In this document: one piece after another, positions 1 through 7,338 of the stretch
Position numbering within the stretch: position 1 is the first letter of the stretch
How the letters are laid out: each line of letters opens with the position of its first letter
NCBI RefSeq assembly: GCF_001517545.1
Contig: NZ_FBYA01000003.1
Location: 63,128-127,127, forward strand
DNA from: Limnohabitans sp. Rim47
GTDB taxonomy: Bacteria; Pseudomonadota; Gammaproteobacteria; Burkholderiales; Burkholderiaceae_C
Length of the DNA: 64,000 nt
Direction of reading: 5' to 3'
Translations under genes and position numbers: made by a program
The notes under the pieces: model-generated
What the model was told of the DNA's origin: nothing
The model's database searches: none
What the model saw: the letters and a program-made list of their open reading frames with translations, nothing else

Positions 1-684
1 AGGCCAGCCTGAAGCGGTCAAAACATCAGACACCGCCCCCACCGTGCCCGACGAGCCGTAGCACTTGTCCCAGTGGCTGCGGTTGAAAAAGGTGAAGGCT
101 TCGTCCAGCACCGCTTTGGCTGCGATTTCGGCAGCCTTGAAGGCCGATGCGGTCCACACACTCTCTGGAAAAAACTTCATCGACCACGCCACACTGCCTA
201 CGCGGTAAGACTCCAGGGTGTTGGCGCTTTCGTTTTGGCCCAAAATCATTTCGGTGGATCGACCCCCAATGTCCACCACCAAGCGCCGTTCAGGCGACTG
301 TGGCAGCAAATGTGAGACGCCCAGATAGATCAGACGTGCTTCTTCTTTGCCTGCAATCACCTCAATTGGAAAGCCCAGTATGCGTTTGGCCTTGGCCAAA
401 AATACATCGCGGTTACGCGCTTCGCGCAGGGTTTGGGTGGCCACTGCACGCACCTGGCTGGGCCTGAAACCCGCAATGCGTTCGCCGAAACGGGCCAGGC
501 AGTCCCAGCCCCTTTCCATGGCTTCATCGGTCAGGTTGCGATCGGCATCCAGACCGTTGCCTTGCCGAACGGTCTCTTTGATGTACTCCACGCGCCGCAA
601 CTGACCCGCATCCATTTGGCCGATTTCGAGCCGAAAACTGTTGGAGCCCAGATCAATGGCAGCAAAGAGAGACTTGGTTTGCAT
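1..684 (-). CDS. ppx: Exopolyphosphatase (Ppx/GppA family), C-terminus cut by window edge
   Basis: Hydrolyses terminal phosphates from inorganic polyphosphate in the cytoplasm. The 228 visible codons start MQTKSLFAAIDLGSNSFRLE, the ASKHA phosphate-1 motif, and contain the second motif DIGGRSTEMILG near residue 117. Family members are about 300-500 residues, so roughly half or less is seen and the stop codon lies outside the window. The frame is open from the ATG at 684 to base 1. The ars operon lies upstream on the same strand, ending 143 bp away. A PhoB-like box with a CATAAT -10 element sits in that gap, so a promoter of its own is likely. Family assignment is firm; ppx rather than gppA is inferred from the phosphate context. 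Confidence 0.9.
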   Translation of the reverse strand, partial: MQTKSLFAAIDLGSNSFRLEIGQMDAGQLRRVEYIKETVRQGNGLDADRNLTDEAMERGWDCLARFGERIAGFRPSQVRAVATQTLREARNRDVFLAKAKRILGFPIEVIAGKEEARLIYLGVSHLLPQSPERRLVVDIGGRSTEMILGQNESANTLESYRVGSVAWSMKFFPESVWTASAFKAAEIAAKAVLDEAFTFFNRSHWDKCYGSSGTVGAVSDVLTASGWP

Positions 685-714
685 GGAAAGCGACGTGGGC
701 AAAAGAAGCTTCAG

Positions 715-748
715 ATTATGTGACGAACGTGTGTCGACTTGATGACAA
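715..748 (-). promoter_or_regulatory. Candidate Pho box and -10 of ppx
   Basis: On the minus strand three heptamers lie exactly 11 bp apart: TTGTCAT (748-742), TCGACAC (737-731) and TCGTCAC (726-720). The first matches 6 of 7 bases of the Pho-box repeat CTGTCAT. Ten bases after the first pair (730-721) comes CATAAT (720-715), 5 of 6 to the sigma-70 -10 hexamer. A -10 placed 10 bp after an 18-bp Pho box is the known arrangement at PhoB-activated promoters. The ppx ATG follows 30 bp downstream. Seen by eye, not scored against a matrix. Confidence 0.6.
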
Positions 749-827
749 GGCGGCCGGAGCCGAAGCCGAATCCCAAGTCGATAAGGGCCGCAGGCACCAA
801 GGAGGTTTGCTGCGCTTCGTCCAATTT

Positions 828-1187
828 TTAGCCCTTGCGCTGTCCACAAGCCGCCAGCGGCATCTCGGCACAGGGCACACCTTGGCAGCAGTGGTCGGTC
901 AAAAAACCGACCAAGCTTTGCATGGCAGGCATGTTGGCGCAATAACGCAAAAATCGCCCTTCGCGTTGCACGCTGGCCAAGCCAGCGTGGTGCAGTTCTT
1001 TGAGGTGAAAGGACAAGGTGTTGGCCGGTATGTCCAGCGTTTGCGACAACTGGCCTGGCTGCATGCCTTCAAGGCCCGCCCCCACGATGGCCCGGAACAC
1101 GCGCAGGCGCGATGTTTGTGCCAAAGCCGCCAGCGCCTTGACGGCCAGTTCTTCGTCCATGGTGCTCCATGCCGGGTTGGCGTTCAT
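828..1187 (-). CDS. arsR: ArsR-family metalloregulator
   Basis: Winged-helix repressor of 119 residues, the usual ArsR size, expected to leave its operator on binding As(III). The helix-turn-helix covers about residues 40-75 (LSQTLDIPANTLSFHLKELH). The classic ELCVCDL metal site is absent. A Cys-rich C-terminus is present instead (Cys83, Cys100-Cys101, Cys106, Cys114), suggesting one of the ArsR types that bind arsenite with C-terminal cysteines. The ATG at 1187 overlaps the arsJ stop by 4 bp (ATGA), so it is translationally coupled as the last gene of GAPDH-arsJ-arsR. It presumably autoregulates the operon from the region upstream of 3485. Confidence 0.92.
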   Translation of the reverse strand: MNANPAWSTMDEELAVKALAALAQTSRLRVFRAIVGAGLEGMQPGQLSQTLDIPANTLSFHLKELHHAGLASVQREGRFLRYCANMPAMQSLVGFLTDHCCQGVPCAEMPLAACGQRKG

Positions 1188-2440
1188 GGCGCACCCGATG
1201 GCTCAGAAGAGGCACTGTGCACCAGCAAGCCCACAGGCAAGCGCAAGGTGGCAAGCCAGCACACCAGCAGCATGAGTGCCGAGCCCAACAAGGCATACAG
1301 CAGGCCACCCCATTGGTACAGCAGGCCCGACAGCAAGGTGCCCATAAAGCGTCCGAGCGCATTGGCGGCGTAATAAAAGCCCACATCTTCGGCGGCTTTT
1401 TCTGAGCCCGCATAGGCCAAGATCAGGTAACTGTGGACAGACGAGTTGATGGCAAAAGCAAAACCGAACAGGCTCAGACCCCCCACCACCCACCACTGCA
1501 AATAGGGGGCCTGCCACCACAAGGCGGCGGCAATGCCGAGTGGAATGAGCGTGATCACCGCCGACCACCAACGCGCTGCGGGCACCTCACGGCTCAGACC
1601 ATCGGCGCTGCGCCTCACCAGTTGTGGCGCCAGCGCCTGCACCAGGCCGTAGCCAATGGTCCAGGCCGCCAAAAAGCCACCCACCATGGTGAAGGTCCAG
1701 CCCATCGAGTACAAAAACACGGGCACACCCACCACAAACCACACATCGCGTGCGCCAAACAAGACCACCCGCGCAGCGGCCAGCGCGTTGATGCCGTCAT
1801 TTTTGGCAAACAGTTCACGCGCCGAACTGGACGGCTTGCTCTTGCCCATCATGGGTGGCAAGCTGCTCACCACGCCGATCAGCACCAGCCCGAGCAAGGC
1901 CGACATGGCCCAGAGCGAGCCTTGAAAACCCAGCGTTTCCAGCAGCAGGCCGCCCAGAAAAAAGCCCAAACCTTTCATGGCATTTTTGCTGCCGGTGAAC
2001 CAGGCCACCCATTTGAACAACTGGCCGTTGCCAGTGTCTTTGGCTTGCGCTTGCGTGATCTTGATGGCCGATTTGCTGGCGGTCTTGGTCAGGTCTTTGG
2101 CCACACCGCACACCCCTTGCGACAACACGACCCATGCCACCGACATGCTGGCTGTCCAGTCGGGTTGCAGTGCCGACAGCAAGCCAAAGCCGATGATTTG
2201 TGTGACCAAGCCCACCGTGAGCATGCGGGCAATGCCATAGCGTGTGGCCAACCAGCCGCCGATCAGGTTGGCCAACACGCCCGCTGCTTCGTACAGCAAG
2301 AACAAAAAAGCCAGCGTGAAAGGCGAGTAGCCCAGCTTGTAAAAGTGCAGCAGCACCAGCATGCGCAAAGCGCCATCGGTCAGGGTGAAGCCCCAATAGG
2401 CTGCGGTGACGATGCCGTAGTTTCGTTCAGCGGTGTTCAT
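1184..2440 (-). CDS. arsJ: Organoarsenical efflux MFS transporter ArsJ
   Basis: Inner-membrane major-facilitator protein of 418 residues with about 12 hydrophobic segments. ArsJ exports 1-arseno-3-phosphoglycerate, the unstable product made by the neighbouring GAPDH from arsenate and glyceraldehyde 3-phosphate; outside it hydrolyses, so the pair acts as an arsenate efflux system. The N-terminal YWGFTLTDGALRMLVLLHF stretch, the TGSKNAMKGLGFFLGG segment and FGARDVWFVVGVPVFL match ArsJ as I remember it. The direct GAPDH partner and arsR confirm the assignment. It starts 1 bp after the GAPDH stop and overlaps arsR by 4 bp. No arsC, arsB or acr3 is nearby. Confidence 0.93.
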   Translation of the reverse strand: MNTAERNYGIVTAAYWGFTLTDGALRMLVLLHFYKLGYSPFTLAFLFLLYEAAGVLANLIGGWLATRYGIARMLTVGLVTQIIGFGLLSALQPDWTASMSVAWVVLSQGVCGVAKDLTKTASKSAIKITQAQAKDTGNGQLFKWVAWFTGSKNAMKGLGFFLGGLLLETLGFQGSLWAMSALLGLVLIGVVSSLPPMMGKSKPSSSARELFAKNDGINALAAARVVLFGARDVWFVVGVPVFLYSMGWTFTMVGGFLAAWTIGYGLVQALAPQLVRRSADGLSREVPAARWWSAVITLIPLGIAAALWWQAPYLQWWVVGGLSLFGFAFAINSSVHSYLILAYAGSEKAAEDVGFYYAANALGRFMGTLLSGLLYQWGGLLYALLGSALMLLVCWLATLRLPVGLLVHSASSEPSGAP

Positions 2441-2441
2441 C

Positions 2442-3485
2442 TCAGATGCCGACTTCGTTCATGTGGCAAGCCAAGTCCACCATGCGGCAGGCGTAGCCCA
2501 TTTCGTTGTCGTACCAAGCGTAAATTTTCAGCAGCGTGCCGTCGGTCACCAGGGTGGACAGCGCGTCCACGATGGCGCTGCGTGTGTCGCGGGCGTAATC
2601 TGCGCTGACCAAGGGGCGGGTTTCGTAACCGAGGATGCCAGCCAGCGGGCCTTGGGCTGCGGCGGCAAAGAAGGCGTTGACTTCTTCGGCGCTGGTCTCG
2701 CGCTTCATCTCGAAAACGCAATCGGTCAGTGAAGCGTTGAGCACTGGGGCACGCACCGCATGGCCGTTGAGCTTGCCCTTGAGTTCGGGGTAGATCAGGG
2801 CAATGGCCGTGGCGCTGCCGGTGGTGGTGGGGGCCAGACTGGTCATGGCGCTGCGGGCGCGACGCAGGTCTTTGTGCGGCGCATCGACCACCAAGTTGGT
2901 GTTGGTGGGGTCGTGGATGGTGGTGATCTGCCCGTGCCGAATGCCAATGGCTTCGTGCACCACTTTGACCACTGGAGCCAGGCAGTTGGTGGTGCAAGAG
3001 GCGGCCGTGACGATGCGGTCTTTGGCGGGGTTGTATTGGGTGTGGTTGATGCCCACCACGATGTTCAACACATCGCCCACCTTCACGGGGGCGGCCACGA
3101 TGACACGTTTGGCACCCCGGTCCAGGTGGCCTTGAATGGTTTCCGGGCTGAGGAACTTGCCTGTGCATTCGAGCACCAGGTCCACACCCATATCGCCCCA
3201 GGGAATGTCGGCCGGGTTCGCGTGTGATGAAAAGCCCAGGGTGCGCTCGCCGATGCGGATTTGGTTGTCGCCCTCAGCTTCGATGCGCTCGCGCCACTTG
3301 CCCTGCACGCTGTCAAAGGCCAGCAAATGCGCTGTGGCCGCTGCGCCGCCTTTGAGTTCGTTCAGATGCACCACCTCCAGGCGATTGCCTGCGCGGGGGT
3401 CCTCTGGCTGGCGCTCGGCGGCGCCCATGGCCGCACGCAATGCCAAACGGCCAATGCGGCCCATGCCGTTGATACCGACTCTCAT
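2442..3485 (-). CDS. ArsJ-associated glyceraldehyde-3-phosphate dehydrogenase
   Basis: Dehydrogenase of 347 residues. In this context it uses arsenate in place of phosphate to form 1-arseno-3-phosphoglycerate for export by ArsJ. The N-terminal NAD-binding start is [16 protein letters not shown], and the catalytic motif ASCTTNC places the nucleophile at Cys164. The region after it reads IHDPTNTN rather than the IHSYT of glycolytic GAPDH, which fits a specialised paralogue. It ends with the conserved WYDNEMGY. It is the first gene of the ars operon; its ATG at 3485 is preceded by a 200-bp region shared divergently with phoX. A role in central glycolysis cannot be excluded but is unlikely. Confidence 0.92.
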   Translation of the reverse strand: MRVGINGMGRIGRLALRAAMGAAERQPEDPRAGNRLEVVHLNELKGGAAATAHLLAFDSVQGKWRERIEAEGDNQIRIGERTLGFSSHANPADIPWGDMGVDLVLECTGKFLSPETIQGHLDRGAKRVIVAAPVKVGDVLNIVVGINHTQYNPAKDRIVTAASCTTNCLAPVVKVVHEAIGIRHGQITTIHDPTNTNLVVDAPHKDLRRARSAMTSLAPTTTGSATAIALIYPELKGKLNGHAVRAPVLNASLTDCVFEMKRETSAEEVNAFFAAAAQGPLAGILGYETRPLVSADYARDTRSAIVDALSTLVTDGTLLKIYAWYDNEMGYACRMVDLACHMNEVGI

Positions 3486-3523
3486 GTTTTATCTTTCGAT
3501 GATTCTGGAAATGTAGTCTTTGA

Positions 3524-3557
3524 ATTTTGTCATGAATTTATGACGACGCCATGACAC
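3524..3557 (-). promoter_or_regulatory. Candidate PhoB-dependent promoter of the ars operon
   Basis: On the minus strand GTGTCAT (3557-3551) and TCGTCAT (3546-3540) lie 11 bp apart, separated by GGCG. They match the Pho-box heptamer CTGTCAT at 6/7 and 5/7 positions. Exactly 10 bp later comes CAAAAT (3529-3524), 4/6 to the -10 consensus, giving a start site about 30 bp before the GAPDH ATG. This is the same geometry as at ppx, phoX and pstS in this window. It suggests PhoB activation of arsenate detoxification. The TGTCAT sequences could instead belong to an ArsR operator. Confidence 0.5.
3529..3544. promoter_or_regulatory. Inverted repeat, candidate ArsR operator
   Basis: Arms GTCAT (3529-3533) and ATGAC (3540-3544) flank an AT-rich 6-bp centre. 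The site overlaps the proposed -10 region of the GAPDH-arsJ-arsR operon, where a repressor would block transcription. ArsR proteins bind short inverted repeats at such positions. No operator consensus was checked. Confidence 0.4.
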
Positions 3558-3616
3558 ACCCGTTCGCTACTTGTTCGGCGCCATTTCAGCGCCTTTGCGC
3601 TTTGGGTGTCTTCAAG

Positions 3617-3661
3617 TTGTCAAAAAAAAGCCATGAAGCCGTCACAGTAAAACCATGAAAT
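3617..3661 (+). promoter_or_regulatory. Candidate Pho-box array and -10 of phoX
   Basis: Four heptamers at strict 11-bp spacing: TTGTCAA (3617), AAGCCAT (3628), CCGTCAC (3639) and AAACCAT (3650), matching CTGTCAT at 5, 4, 5 and 3 positions. Ten bases after the 3628-3645 pair comes TGAAAT (3656-3661), 4/6 to a -10 hexamer, with the phoX ATG 25 bp on. Individual repeats are weak. The regular spacing and the phosphatase downstream make a PhoB site plausible. Confidence 0.45.
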
Positions 3662-3686
3662 CAAGCTTTTCTAACTGGAGCTTTTC

Positions 3687-5912
3687 ATGTCCAACCACGA
3701 CTTTGACCCTGTTTGCAACACCTCTGACAACCCTCACTTTCAGGACGTATTGGCCCAGTCCTTGCAAAACCCCCAGCGCCGTGGCCTGTTGCGCGGCGGT
3801 TTGGGCTTGGCCGGCCTGGCCATGTTGCCCGGCTGCGCAACCCTGACTTCTGGCATGGCCGCTGCGCCCAGCGCCTTGGGTTTTGCAGCGGTCGAAAAAA
3901 GCCTGCTCGACAACGTGATGCTGCCTCCGGGCTACCAGTACAGCGTGTTGCACGCCACAGGTGATGCACTGGATTCGGCGTTGGCCGCTTACTCCAACCG
4001 AGGCCTCGAATCGGACGACTGGTCACGCCGTGTTGGCGATCACCATGACGGCATGGACATTTATTACATCGATTCGAATGGCCGATATTCCGACAAAGAA
4101 ACGGGCCGCGCCGTGTTGTGTGTCAACCACGAAAGCTCGGCCGACGCGCATTTTCTGCACCCCAATGGCCAGACGTCCAACAACGTCAGTGGTAAAAAAT
4201 TCGACCAGTTTGGCGAATGGGATTTGGGCACTCGCCCTGAGTTGGAAGTGCTCAAAGAAATTAACCTGCATGGCGTTTCGCTGTTCGAAATAGTCAAGAC
4301 CCCGCAAGGCTGGCGCGTCAAGCAAGACTCGGCGCTGAACCGCCGCATCACAGCGCAAACTCCCGTGCGCGTCAGCGGTCCCCGTGCGCACATCGAAGAC
4401 GTTCGCAACTTCATGGTCAGCCGCTGGGACACAGCAGGGGCCATGGCCCGTGGCACGCTCAATAACTGCGGTCACGGCAAGACCCCATGGGGCACTTATT
4501 TGACTTGCGAGGAAAACTGGGCGTTTTACTTCCAGACCACTGGCGCAGGCGCGGCATTGTCTGCCAAGGAAGTCGCCTCGCGCAAACGCTACGGCGTGGC
4601 TGCAGCGGCACCGGTTGCGGGTGCCAAAAAAGCCGCCAGCCAAGGCTGGTACACCGTGTCGGCCACAGACGACCGCTTTGCCCGTTGGAACTTGGCTGCC
4701 TCGGGAGCCAGTGCCGAGAAAGATTTCCGCAACGAAGCCAATACCTTTGGGTTCATCGTCGAGATCGACCCGCTGGCACCCAATTCCACGCCTGCCAAGC
4801 GCACGGCCATGGGCCGCTTTGCCCACGAGGCCGCTGTGTGTGGCGTGCCCAAGGCAGGTGAGCCGCTGGCGTTTTACATGGGCTGTGACTCGCGCAACGA
4901 ATACATCTACAAGTTTGTGACCGCTGCCGTGTGGGACCCGCGTGATGTGGGCGGCGGCATGCTGGCCGGTGACAAATACCTGAGTGAAGGCAAGTTGTAC
5001 GTCGCTCGCTTTGACGCGAGCGGGCAGGGTGAATGGCTGGAGCTGAACATCGCTGACCCGCGTGTTGCTCAGCATGCGCCTTATCAATTTTCCAATCAGG
5101 CCGATGTGTTGGTCAACGCCCGGCATGCCGCAGACGCGGTCGGGGCCACCAAGATGGACCGTCCAGAGTGGGGCGCAGTCAACCACCGCAATGGTGAGAT
5201 CTATTTTTCACTGACCAACAACAGTGCCGCCAACCGGACGCCCACCAAAGTGGACTCGGCCAACCCCCGCGCTTACATGGACTTGGACGGCAAAAAAATG
5301 GCCGGAAACCCCAATGGTCACATCATCCGTTTCAAAGAGGCTGGCCACAGCAGCACCGCCAAGGCCTTTGCTTGGGACATCTTTTTGTTTGGCGCTGAAG
5401 AAGACATGGGCGATGCCAATTTGTCGGGCCTGACCGCCAAGAATTCGTTTTCGTCGCCTGATGGCTTGTGGTTCAGCAAAGCCACCGGCATTTGCTGGAT
5501 TCAAACGGACGACGGCGCGTACACCGACGAAACCAACTGCATGCTGCTGGCCGCCATTCCTGGTCAGGTGGGCGACGGTGGCAAGGTCACTGTCAAAAAC
5601 AAGATGGTGGTGGGTGGCGTTGAGCAAACCGGCACCCAAGAAACTTTTTTAGGCGCTGCTTTGGGTGAGGCCAAATTGCGCCGCTTCCTGGTCTCACCCA
5701 GCGGCGCAGAAGTCACGGGCATCACCGAAACCGCAGATGGCCGCACCTTGTTTGTGAACATTCAGCACCCAGGCGAGTTGTCCAAGCCCTTGTCGTCCGG
5801 TGAAGCGCCCCAGAGCACTTGGCCTGGCAATCAGGGTGTCGGTCCCCAGGGTCGTCCCCGCTCAGCCACCCTTGTCATCACCCGCCAAGATGGTGGTTTG
5901 ATCGGCCTGTAA
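3687..5912 (+). CDS. phoX: PhoX-family alkaline phosphatase (DUF839), Tat-exported
   Basis: Secreted phosphatase of 741 residues releasing phosphate from organic esters; PhoX enzymes carry an iron-calcium cofactor. A Tat-type signal is visible at about residues 30-55: paired arginines (PQRRGLLRGG), a hydrophobic stretch, then LPGCATL, which also reads as a possible lipobox. Family hallmarks follow, such as LPPGYQYSVLHATGD, the VNHESSAD segment near 150 and the late FSSPDGLWF motif. Length is normal for PhoX. It is transcribed divergently from the ars operon, with PhoB-like repeats upstream and the pst operon downstream, which fits a phosphate-starvation gene. Confidence 0.93.
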   Translation: MSNHDFDPVCNTSDNPHFQDVLAQSLQNPQRRGLLRGGLGLAGLAMLPGCATLTSGMAAAPSALGFAAVEKSLLDNVMLPPGYQYSVLHATGDALDSALAAYSNRGLESDDWSRRVGDHHDGMDIYYIDSNGRYSDKETGRAVLCVNHESSADAHFLHPNGQTSNNVSGKKFDQFGEWDLGTRPELEVLKEINLHGVSLFEIVKTPQGWRVKQDSALNRRITAQTPVRVSGPRAHIEDVRNFMVSRWDTAGAMARGTLNNCGHGKTPWGTYLTCEENWAFYFQTTGAGAALSAKEVASRKRYGVAAAAPVAGAKKAASQGWYTVSATDDRFARWNLAASGASAEKDFRNEANTFGFIVEIDPLAPNSTPAKRTAMGRFAHEAAVCGVPKAGEPLAFYMGCDSRNEYIYKFVTAAVWDPRDVGGGMLAGDKYLSEGKLYVARFDASGQGEWLELNIADPRVAQHAPYQFSNQADVLVNARHAADAVGATKMDRPEWGAVNHRNGEIYFSLTNNSAANRTPTKVDSANPRAYMDLDGKKMAGNPNGHIIRFKEAGHSSTAKAFAWDIFLFGAEEDMGDANLSGLTAKNSFSSPDGLWFSKATGICWIQTDDGAYTDETNCMLLAAIPGQVGDGGKVTVKNKMVVGGVEQTGTQETFLGAALGEAKLRRFLVSPSGAEVTGITETADGRTLFVNIQHPGELSKPLSSGEAPQSTWPGNQGVGPQGRPRSATLVITRQDGGLIGL

Positions 5913-5921
5913 ATAGGCTCA

Positions 5922-5953
5922 TGTGCGCGTTGCCCCTTGTGGGTGCGCGCACA
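5922..5953 (+). terminator. Hairpin downstream of phoX (weak terminator candidate)
   Basis: TGTGCGCG (5922-5929) pairs with CGCGCACA (5946-5953), and an inner CCC/GGG can extend the stem. No T-run follows, so this is at best a Rho-assisted or mRNA-stabilising hairpin 9 bp after the phoX stop. The rest of the 326-bp gap 5913-6238 holds only the pstS promoter region; I see no gene in it. Confidence 0.35.
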
Positions 5954-6137
5954 CGAAATGCCCCCTTTCCATCGGATTGTCTGGGCTGTCGGCTGTTCTA
6001 TTTCGAGATCTGTGCGCCTGGCCAGCTGGGGTAAGCCGACCAGGCGCTGGCATGTTGACCAGGCCTTTGACGTGGGCCAGAAAAAATCTGCATTTGACCT
6101 GCTGCCAACGAGGCGTTCCTGTCCGTCAATGTGATTT

Positions 6138-6171
6138 TTGACACGGTATTGTCACAATACACCGCTAAAGT
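6138..6171 (+). promoter_or_regulatory. Candidate Pho box and -10 of the pst operon
   Basis: TTGACAC (6138-6144) and TTGTCAC (6149-6155) are 11 bp apart, 4/7 and 5/7 to the Pho-box heptamer. Exactly 10 bp later TAAAGT (6166-6171) is 4/6 to the -10 consensus. The leader to the pstS ATG is then about 60 bp. PhoB control of pst is established in proteobacteria, so this site serves as an internal reference for the others in the window. Confidence 0.65.
6146..6160. repeat. 15-bp perfect palindrome in the pstS promoter
   Basis: GTATTGT (6146-6152) and ACAATAC (6154-6160) flank a single C. It overlaps the second Pho-box heptamer and ends 5 bp before the proposed -10 hexamer. It could be an operator for a second regulator or a coincidence of AT-rich promoter sequence. 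Confidence 0.4.
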
Positions 6172-6238
6172 TCAATCAGTCCTCACAAAAGCCTTGTGGG
6201 TGATGTCTAGAATTTTTCACCCCTGAACAGGAGTTGAC

Positions 6239-7258
6239 ATGATGAAATTGAAATCTTTTGTGGCCGCCATTGGCTTGAGCGCTGTTGCCGCTGCCAGTTT
6301 TGCCGCCGACATCACTGGCGCAGGTGCCACATTTCCATTCCCCATCTACGCCAAGTGGGCCGAAAGCTACAAAGCTGCCACCGGCACTGGCATGAACTAC
6401 CAATCTATCGGCTCGTCCGGTGGCATCAAGCAAATCCGTGCCAAGACCGTGACTTTCGGTGCGACCGACGCGCCCGTCAAAGGCGAAGAACTCGACAAAG
6501 ACGGCATGGTCCAGTTTCCGGCTGTCATTGGCGGCACTGTTCCTGTGATCAACTTGGACGGTTTTAAGCCAGGTGAACTGCGCGTGACCGGACCTGTGAT
6601 GGCCGAGATGTTCATGGGCAAGATCAGCAAGTGGAACGACCCCAAGTTTGCAGCGCTGAACCCTGGCAAAAACCTGCCCAACGAAATCATCACCATCGTG
6701 CACCGCGCCGACGGTTCGGGCACCACCTTCAACTGGACCGATTACCTGAGTGCCGTCAGCAAAGACTGGGCTGACTCGGTGGGCAAGGGCGCTGCGGTCA
6801 AGTGGCCAGCCTCGACATCGGTCGGCGGCAAGGGCAACGAAGGTGTGGCTGCCAACGTGAACCGCGTCAAAGGCTCTTTGGGTTACGTGGAATACGCTTA
6901 TGTCAAAAAGAACAAGATGACATTTATGCAAATTCAGAACGCCGATGGCAAATACGTCAGTCCAGACGATTTGACATTCGCCGCAGCGGCTGCCAGCGCC
7001 GACTGGTTCAGCGTGCCGGGCATGGGCGTGTCCATGGTCAATGCCAAAGGTGCTACCAGCTGGCCTGTCAGTACGGCTTCATTCATCTTGATGTACAAGA
7101 ACCCCGCAGACAAAGCGGCCTCTGCCGAAGCCCTGAAATTCTTTGACTACGCCTTCAAAAATGGCAAGAAAATGGCCGCTGATCTGGACTATGTGGCATT
7201 GCCTGACAGCTTGACCGATCAGATCCGTTCCAAAGTCTGGTCGCAAATTCAGAAGTAA
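6239..7258 (+). CDS. pstS: Phosphate ABC transporter substrate-binding protein PstS
   Basis: Periplasmic high-affinity phosphate-binding protein of 339 residues. A Sec signal peptide is clear, with cleavage expected after AAASFA at about residue 23. The mature protein begins with ITGAGATFPFPIYAKWAE, the family hallmark, followed by the phosphate-contacting segments SIGSSGGIKQI, FGATDAP and HRADGSGTTFNWTDYL. An AGGAGTTGAC ribosome site precedes the ATG. It is the first gene of pstSCAB-phoU-phoB-phoR, with a PhoB-type promoter in front and a hairpin behind that would give more PstS than membrane components. Confidence 0.98.
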   Translation: MMKLKSFVAAIGLSAVAAASFAADITGAGATFPFPIYAKWAESYKAATGTGMNYQSIGSSGGIKQIRAKTVTFGATDAPVKGEELDKDGMVQFPAVIGGTVPVINLDGFKPGELRVTGPVMAEMFMGKISKWNDPKFAALNPGKNLPNEIITIVHRADGSGTTFNWTDYLSAVSKDWADSVGKGAAVKWPASTSVGGKGNEGVAANVNRVKGSLGYVEYAYVKKNKMTFMQIQNADGKYVSPDDLTFAAAAASADWFSVPGMGVSMVNAKGATSWPVSTASFILMYKNPADKAASAEALKFFDYAFKNGKKMAADLDYVALPDSLTDQIRSKVWSQIQK

Positions 7259-7276
7259 TCCAGGCCCATGCCTGCC

Positions 7277-7318
7277 ATCCGTCGGTTGTTATCCAGCGAC
7301 CGGCGGATCATTTTTTTT
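7277..7318 (+). terminator. Intra-operon terminator/attenuator between pstS and pstC
   Basis: ATCCGTCGGT (7277-7286) pairs with ACCGGCGGAT (7299-7308), ten pairs including one G-U, and eight T residues follow at 7311-7318. This is a good intrinsic terminator placed 18 bp after the pstS stop. Partial readthrough would explain how PstS is made in excess over PstCAB. Confidence 0.75.
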
Positions 7319-7338
7319 AGTTGGATGAGATTTGTTTG

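Noticed and set aside
1433..2608. Open frame of 391 codons on the plus strand opposite arsJ
   Set aside because: Antisense of the transporter, Gln/His-rich translation with no domain.
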